Source: an uncultured Planctomycetota bacterium (GTDB lineage Bacteria; Planctomycetota; Phycisphaerae; Sedimentisphaerales; Anaerobacaceae). From it: 9,200 bases of DNA. The notes beneath the pieces were generated by a model. That model did not search any database and had not been told where the DNA came from. It was given only the letters and a program-made list of their open reading frames with translations. The first letter of the stretch is position 1. Every line of letters begins with the position of its first letter. The stretch covers positions 1 to 9,200 of the forward strand of contig CAIYOL010000171.1 of NCBI GenBank assembly GCA_903927855.1, in the 5' to 3' direction. Both the position numbers and the translations under genes were made by a program. This document shows positions 5,118 through 9,200 of the stretch, piece after piece.

Positions 5118-8100
5118 ATGAGGAAGCCGGTGTTTTCGGGGGTTATTATCGCGTTGACATTTCTGTTTTCAGCCTCGGATGTCCTTTCTATAGACAAGCA
5201 GGTCCAAGGGCCAGCATATAAGCCCGATGAAATCATCGTGAAATTCAAGGCGAGCGCAGCCGAGACTTTGGAAAAGCAACTATCCAAAGGGGAAACTGCG
5301 GGTGCGCTAAAGATGTCAGCGTCGCTGAATGAACTCAGCAGCAGATACAAAATGAAGAAGATTCAGCCGTTGATTAAAGGGTTCAAAGCCGAGAGACAAC
5401 GGATAAGCGGGCTTCTCAGGAAAGACAAGGCCAGTTTGACGAAAAGAGAACAGCATCTTTTGGAGAGATTGAAGCGAGCGCCAAAAGGGGCAAAGGTGCC
5501 TGAGTTGGACAGGATATACAAAATTGAACTGGAAGAAGGGCAATCGGCAGAGCAGGCGGTGGCGGAATATAAACAAAATCCGGATGTGGAATATGCCGAG
5601 CTGAACTACATTGTACATACAGCAACTTCACCAGACGACCCTTACTATAATAAGCAGTGGGCGTTGAACAATACAGGCCAACCCTATCCCATCAGCGGCG
5701 GGGGCAGCAATTCCGGGACTGTCGATGCCGATATAGACGCTCCTGAGGCGTGGAACATCTACACAGGCGGTTCAGAGACAATAGTTGCGGTGATAGATAC
5801 AGGAGTAGACTACACTCACAGGGACCTCGCCGGCAATATGTGGACGGACGCAAACGGCAGATTCGGATACGACTTCGTTAACGGTGACAACGACCCAATG
5901 GACGACAACGGACACGGGACACACTGCTCGGGAATCATCACTGCGAGAGGCAACAACGGGCTGGATGTAGCAGGAGCGTGCTGGAATGTAAGGATAATGG
6001 CTGTGAAATTTTTAGACGCAACAGGTTCAGGGACTCTCGACAATGCTGTCAGTGCTACATATTATGCGGTGGACAACGGGGCAGACGTACTATCCAATAG
6101 CTGGGGATCGATATATATTTATTCAGTCTTATATGACGCAATCTACTATGCTTACAGTCAGGGAGCCATAGTAGTCGCAGCGGCAGGTAACGATAATTCC
6201 AGCTCGCATTCCTATCCAGCTAACTACGACCACGTAATATCAGTGGCGGCGACAGATTCCCGTGACCAGAAGGCGTCTTTTTCGAATTACGGCGAGTGGA
6301 TAGATATAGCAGCGCCGGGTGTGGACATACTGTCCTTGAGAGGACATAACACGGATATGTACGCAGGGTCAAGCGGTTATACGCCCGGCGACCGTTTTGT
6401 GCCATACGGCAACCCTGATGCAACGATGTATATTGCTTCGGGGACATCAATGGCCTGTCCTTATGTTTCCGGGGCATGCGCACTTATGCTCTCAGTCGAT
6501 CCTCTTCTGACAAGCGAAGAGGCAGATGATATTCTGGCGGAGACGGCTGACCCTATAGCAGACGGTATCTGCCGCTGTGACGGCCGGCTGAATCTTTTCG
6601 GAGCAGTAACTAAAGCAATTCAGGCGTCATCAAAAGGGCACATTATCTTGGATAAAGACCTCTACAATTGTGACTGCAATATCGGTATTCTCCTTACCGA
6701 CCACGACCTCTCAGGTGCCGGAGTGTACAATGTAAATATAACTACAACCAGCGGAGACTCTGAAACGGTAATCCTAACGGAAGAGAGTCCGCCTATAGGA
6801 GCTTTTAAGGGGACAATTCACACTACTAACGGCGTGCCAAATATCGGAGACGGCAAGTTACAAGTTACTAACTGGGACACTATTTGCGCAACGTATTACG
6901 ACGCCAATGACGGCACGGGCAACCCAGCAACAGTAACGGACACCGGTACAATCGATTGTATCCCGCCCGTGATATCCAATATTCAGATGAGCGTCAAGGG
7001 GGACAAGCTGACGGTTACTTTCGACAGTGATGAGCCAACAACAGGAACAGTTTCCTGCGGTCCGGCGTGCGGAGGACCTTATAATCTTGAAGGCAATTCT
7101 CTGAGTTTCCAAACAAGCCATACGATAGAAGTGCTGCCGCTTCTGCCACACACAACTTATTACTTCACAGTTACAGCCACTGACATTGTCGGCAATCAAA
7201 CGACAGACTCAAACTCAGGTAATTGCTATTCGTTCACTACTACGGGGCCCTGCGATATGTATGTACCCAGCGAGTATGCAACGATTCAGGAGGCGGTTGA
7301 CCGCTCCTGGTTCGGGTCAACAATATTTGTTGCGGACGGCAACTACACAGGACCTGGAAACCGAGATATCGACTTTCATGGAAAGGCAATAACAGTAAAG
7401 AGCGAGAATGGCCCTGAGAATTGTATTATTAACTGCCAAGGCAGTGGTCGCGGGTTTTATTTTCACAGCGGCGAAACGCTGGAGGCCATCGTGGACGGCT
7501 TTACAATTACAAATGGTCTTGGGCACCCAGAACAAATAGACCCGGATCCGAGGATGGATCCTGTGCCTGTGGGCGGCGGCATCTGTTGTATGTGGTCGTC
7601 GCCAACTATCAAAAATTGTATCATCACAAACAACCAAGGAAGCTGGGGAGGCGGGGGCATAGGGTGTTGTCGCGACAGCGAGCCGCACATCAGCAATTGC
7701 ATTATTTCAGACAATTATGGCTTGTTTGGAGGAGGTATCGTCTGCGACCGCACCGACCAGCCGGTAATAAGCAATTGTGTGTTAGCAAATAATTCGGGCG
7801 TCGGCGCCGGCATCAATTGCCTTGAAGCCAGCCCGGTTGTTAGTAATTGTTTGTTTTACGGAAACGTTTCAAACGACGAATACGGCGGTGCAGTCCGCTG
7901 CGAGGGATTCTCGGGCCCTGAGGGCACTTCCGGCGGACCAAGCGACCCGCGTTTTTACGGCTGCACCTTCGCAGGCAATTCAGCGTTCTACGACGGCGGC
8001 GGTATATACTTATATCGAAACAGTCACGTTATTGTCGTTGATTGTATTTTCTGGTCTAATACAGCAGGGCGTTATGGCCATGAAATATGCCTTTCGGGAC

Positions 8101-9200
8101 ACTACCCGTATTCTTCAATGACCGTCAGCCATTGTGATATTCAGAGTTCCGCAGGAGGAATCTATGTTGACCCGGACTGCACGTGGAATTATGGTTCCGG
8201 CAATATTGACGCAGACCCCTGTTTTGCCGCGGGACTCCAAGGTGATTATTACCTGAGCCAGACAGCAGCCGGACAGGCGGTTGACAGTCCTTGTGTAAAC
8301 GCAGGAAGCAATACGGCAAAGAATTTAGGTACGACGCGAACCGACCAACTGCCTGATATAGAATTGGTCGATATGGGTTATCACTACACTCCTATTGCCG
8401 GGCCTGCGGACCTCGACGGGAGCCGACATGTTGACTTTGTGGATTTTGCGATTTTAGCAGCCAACTGGCTCGAATGCAGCAACCCTTATGATTCAAATTG
8501 TACGGGGACGGGATTATTGGCCGGCGATATTATTCCTGACTATTATGTCAACATGCATGACCTTGCGATTTTGACAGATTGCTGGCTGGATTGCTACTTA
8601 ACAGAAGCCACGGATCCCGAGCCTTTTGACGGCGAAGTCAATATAGACCCGGCTAATACAGTCCTCGCATGGTCGGCAGACAACGTTACGATATATCACG
8701 ATGTCTATTTAGGCACGGATGCTAATGCTGTGGCTGATGCGAACCGTCTTTCTGAGGAATTCAAGGACACGGTTTCAGAAACAAGTTTTGCCCCCGGCGT
8801 CCTGGAACCAAATACCACATACTATTGGCGTATAGATGAGTTTAGCCCAGAGTGCGCAACTAAAGGCAAAGTCTGGAGATTCACAACTACTGTACCGCCC
8901 GGCAAAGCGACAAGTCCGAGTCCGGTAAACGGGGCAACTGGTGCGGGTGTAACCACCAACCTTACCTGGACGGCCGGTGCCGGTGCGACCTCGCACGATG
9001 TGTATTTCGGAACCACAAGTCCCGGCACTTTCCAAGGCAACCAGACAGCCACTACCTTCGATACCGGCATGATGGACATTAATACAACTTATTACTGGCG
9101 TATAGATGAGAAAAACGCCGGCGGCACTACTACAGGTAACATCTGGAGCTTCACAACTATTGTTGCGCCACCCGGCAAGGCCACCAGTCCAAGTCCGTCC
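5118..9200 (+). CDS. secreted multidomain subtilisin-like (S8) serine protease, C-terminus beyond window
   Basis: One uninterrupted frame of 1361 codons with no stop before the window ends. Parts in order: signal peptide (1 to about 20-24; hydrophobic core 8-19); propeptide (about 34-166), beginning 'YKPDEIIVKFKAS' and ending 'NPDVEYAELNYIVH', with a basic helical insert at about 50-128; S8 catalytic domain (about 171-505), entered by 'DDPYYNKQWALNNTG'; a beta-sandwich module (about 507-615); an Fn3-like module (615-710); a right-handed beta-helix (about 711-1092); a dockerin-like pair (1096-1160); then Fn3-like repeats (1166 on). The catalytic triad is intact: Asp227 in 'VAVIDTGVDYTH', His266 in 'NGHGTHCSGI', Ser444 in 'SGTSMACPYVSG', with oxyanion Asn358 in 'VVAAAGNDN'. 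The enzyme should be exported as a zymogen and activated by propeptide removal; the tail probably ties it to a surface, polymer or partner. AGGAGG at 5106-5111 sets the start. Substrate and anchoring are unknown; the anchor may lie beyond 9200. Confidence 0.95.
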   Translation, partial: MRKPVFSGVIIALTFLFSASDVLSIDKQVQGPAYKPDEIIVKFKASAAETLEKQLSKGETAGALKMSASLNELSSRYKMKKIQPLIKGFKAERQRISGLLRKDKASLTKREQHLLERLKRAPKGAKVPELDRIYKIELEEGQSAEQAVAEYKQNPDVEYAELNYIVHTATSPDDPYYNKQWALNNTGQPYPISGGGSNSGTVDADIDAPEAWNIYTGGSETIVAVIDTGVDYTHRDLAGNMWTDANGRFGYDFVNGDNDPMDDNGHGTHCSGIITARGNNGLDVAGACWNVRIMAVKFLDATGSGTLDNAVSATYYAVDNGADVLSNSWGSIYIYSVLYDAIYYAYSQGAIVVAAAGNDNSSSHSYPANYDHVISVAATDSRDQKASFSNYGEWIDIAAPGVDILSLRGHNTDMYAGSSGYTPGDRFVPYGNPDATMYIASGTSMACPYVSGACALMLSVDPLLTSEEADDILAETADPIADGICRCDGRLNLFGAVTKAIQASSKGHIILDKDLYNCDCNIGILLTDHDLSGAGVYNVNITTTSGDSETVILTEESPPIGAFKGTIHTTNGVPNIGDGKLQVTNWDTICATYYDANDGTGNPATVTDTGTIDCIPPVISNIQMSVKGDKLTVTFDSDEPTTGTVSCGPACGGPYNLEGNSLSFQTSHTIEVLPLLPHTTYYFTVTATDIVGNQTTDSNSGNCYSFTTTGPCDMYVPSEYATIQEAVDRSWFGSTIFVADGNYTGPGNRDIDFHGKAITVKSENGPENCIINCQGSGRGFYFHSGETLEAIVDGFTITNGLGHPEQIDPDPRMDPVPVGGGICCMWSSPTIKNCIITNNQGSWGGGGIGCCRDSEPHISNCIISDNYGLFGGGIVCDRTDQPVISNCVLANNSGVGAGINCLEASPVVSNCLFYGNVSNDEYGGAVRCEGFSGPEGTSGGPSDPRFYGCTFAGNSAFYDGGGIYLYRNSHVIVVDCIFWSNTAGRYGHEICLSGHYPYSSMTVSHCDIQSSAGGIYVDPDCTWNYGSGNIDADPCFAAGLQGDYYLSQTAAGQAVDSPCVNAGSNTAKNLGTTRTDQLPDIELVDMGYHYTPIAGPADLDGSRHVDFVDFAILAANWLECSNPYDSNCTGTGLLAGDIIPDYYVNMHDLAILTDCWLDCYLTEATDPEPFDGEVNIDPANTVLAWSADNVTIYHDVYLGTDANAVADANRLSEEFKDTVSETSFAPGVLEPNTTYYWRIDEFSPECATKGKVWRFTTTVPPGKATSPSPVNGATGAGVTTNLTWTAGAGATSHDVYFGTTSPGTFQGNQTATTFDTGMMDINTTYYWRIDEKNAGGTTTGNIWSFTTIVAPPGKATSPSPS
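7596..8147 (+). repeat. beta-helix coils with repeated '(I/V)SNC' steps inside the protease
   Basis: Residues about 827-1010 repeat a step of roughly 24-38 residues: 'PTIKNCIITNN', 'PHISNCIISDN', 'PVISNCVLANN', 'PVVSNCLFYGN', 'PRFYGCTFAGN', 'VIVVDCIFWSN' and 'MTVSHCDIQSS'. Most steps are followed by a glycine-rich turn ('GGGI', 'GAGI', 'GGAV'). The cysteines fall at 834, 861, 887, 911, 949, 976 and 1006. This is the pattern of a right-handed parallel beta-helix (pectate-lyase-like), with one coil per repeat. The helix is introduced by 'YVPSEYATIQEAVD' (715-728), which is typical of such domains. Confidence 0.85.
8403..8600 (+). other. dockerin-like EF-hand pair inside the protease
   Basis: Residues 1096-1161 hold two related halves. 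The first, 'ADLDGSRHVDFVDFAILAAN', has calcium-loop residues Asp1098, Asp1100, Ser1102, Asp1106 and Asp1109, followed by 'NWLE'. The second, 'GDIIPDYYVNMHDLAILTDC', keeps Asp1137, Asp1141, Asn1145 and Asp1148 but has Ile1139 where an Asp is expected; it ends 'CWLDCY'. This matches type I dockerin-like modules frequent in planctomycete exported proteins. Whether a cohesin partner exists is unknown. Confidence 0.75.
8613..9200 (+). repeat. Fn3-like tandem repeats of the protease tail, about 90 residues each
   Basis: Unit 1 covers residues about 1166-1257, unit 2 about 1262-1348, and a third starts near 1353 and runs off the window. Shared blocks are 'HDVY(L/F)GT', 'NTTYYWRIDE' and 'W(R/S)FTT', with 'PGKATSPSP' opening units 2 and 3. 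At DNA level the 15 bases tggcgtatagatgag recur exactly at 8826-8840 and 9096-9110, 270 bp apart. More copies probably follow beyond the window. Confidence 0.85.

Noticed and set aside
5015..9079. Many 60-123 codon frames on both strands in the right half
   Set aside because: All lie within or against the continuous 1361-codon protease frame (5118-9200). Their translations have unnatural composition and none has a supported start.

Overview
The window looks like a piece of a planctomycete chromosome, probably of the Phycisphaerae/Sedimentisphaerales type. This is inferred from protein style, not from a marker gene. The evidence is a large secreted protein with an 'xDLDGxxxVDFVDFAILAxNW' dockerin-like module and repeats ending in 'TTYYWRIDE...W.FTT', plus a membrane protein ending in a pseudopilin-like tail ('GHWPESLDEVK'). 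These styles are frequent in that group. No rRNA, tRNA, CRISPR array, insertion sequence or phage gene is visible.

Left part (1-3461, all minus strand): a probable operon read right to left. It starts with a single-chain class II glycyl-tRNA synthetase (1983-3461). The tandem stop/start TGA-TAA-ATG links this to a 507-residue protein of unknown function with three membrane segments (456-1979). A 100-bp spacer holding a 21-codon mini-ORF follows, then a YhcH/YjgK/YiaL (DUF386) family gene cut by the window edge (1-355).

Centre (3462-4783): a 92-bp divergent intergenic region carries two good sigma70-type promoters that overlap each other. One drives the glyS operon leftward. The other drives a BaiN/HI0933-family FAD oxidoreductase rightward. 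The oxidoreductase very probably starts at TTG 3554, behind a perfect Shine-Dalgarno, not at the more upstream TTG of the longest frame.

Right part (4784-9200): a 334-bp intergenic stretch contains twelve A/T-tracts spaced close to one DNA turn, so it should be intrinsically curved. It is followed by the largest gene of the window, an uninterrupted plus-strand frame from 5118 to the last base with no stop seen (1361 codons). It encodes a secreted subtilisin-like (S8) protease precursor: signal peptide, expanded propeptide, catalytic domain with intact Asp/His/Ser triad, two beta-sandwich modules, a Cys-containing right-handed beta-helix, an internal dockerin-like pair and at least two and a half Fn3-like repeats. 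Many smaller frames on either strand inside 5118-9200 are shadows of this gene.

I see no defence system or other clearly new multi-gene system. The least ordinary elements are the modular surface protease, the phased A-tract region before it, the overlapping divergent promoters, and the unknown membrane protein coupled to glyS.
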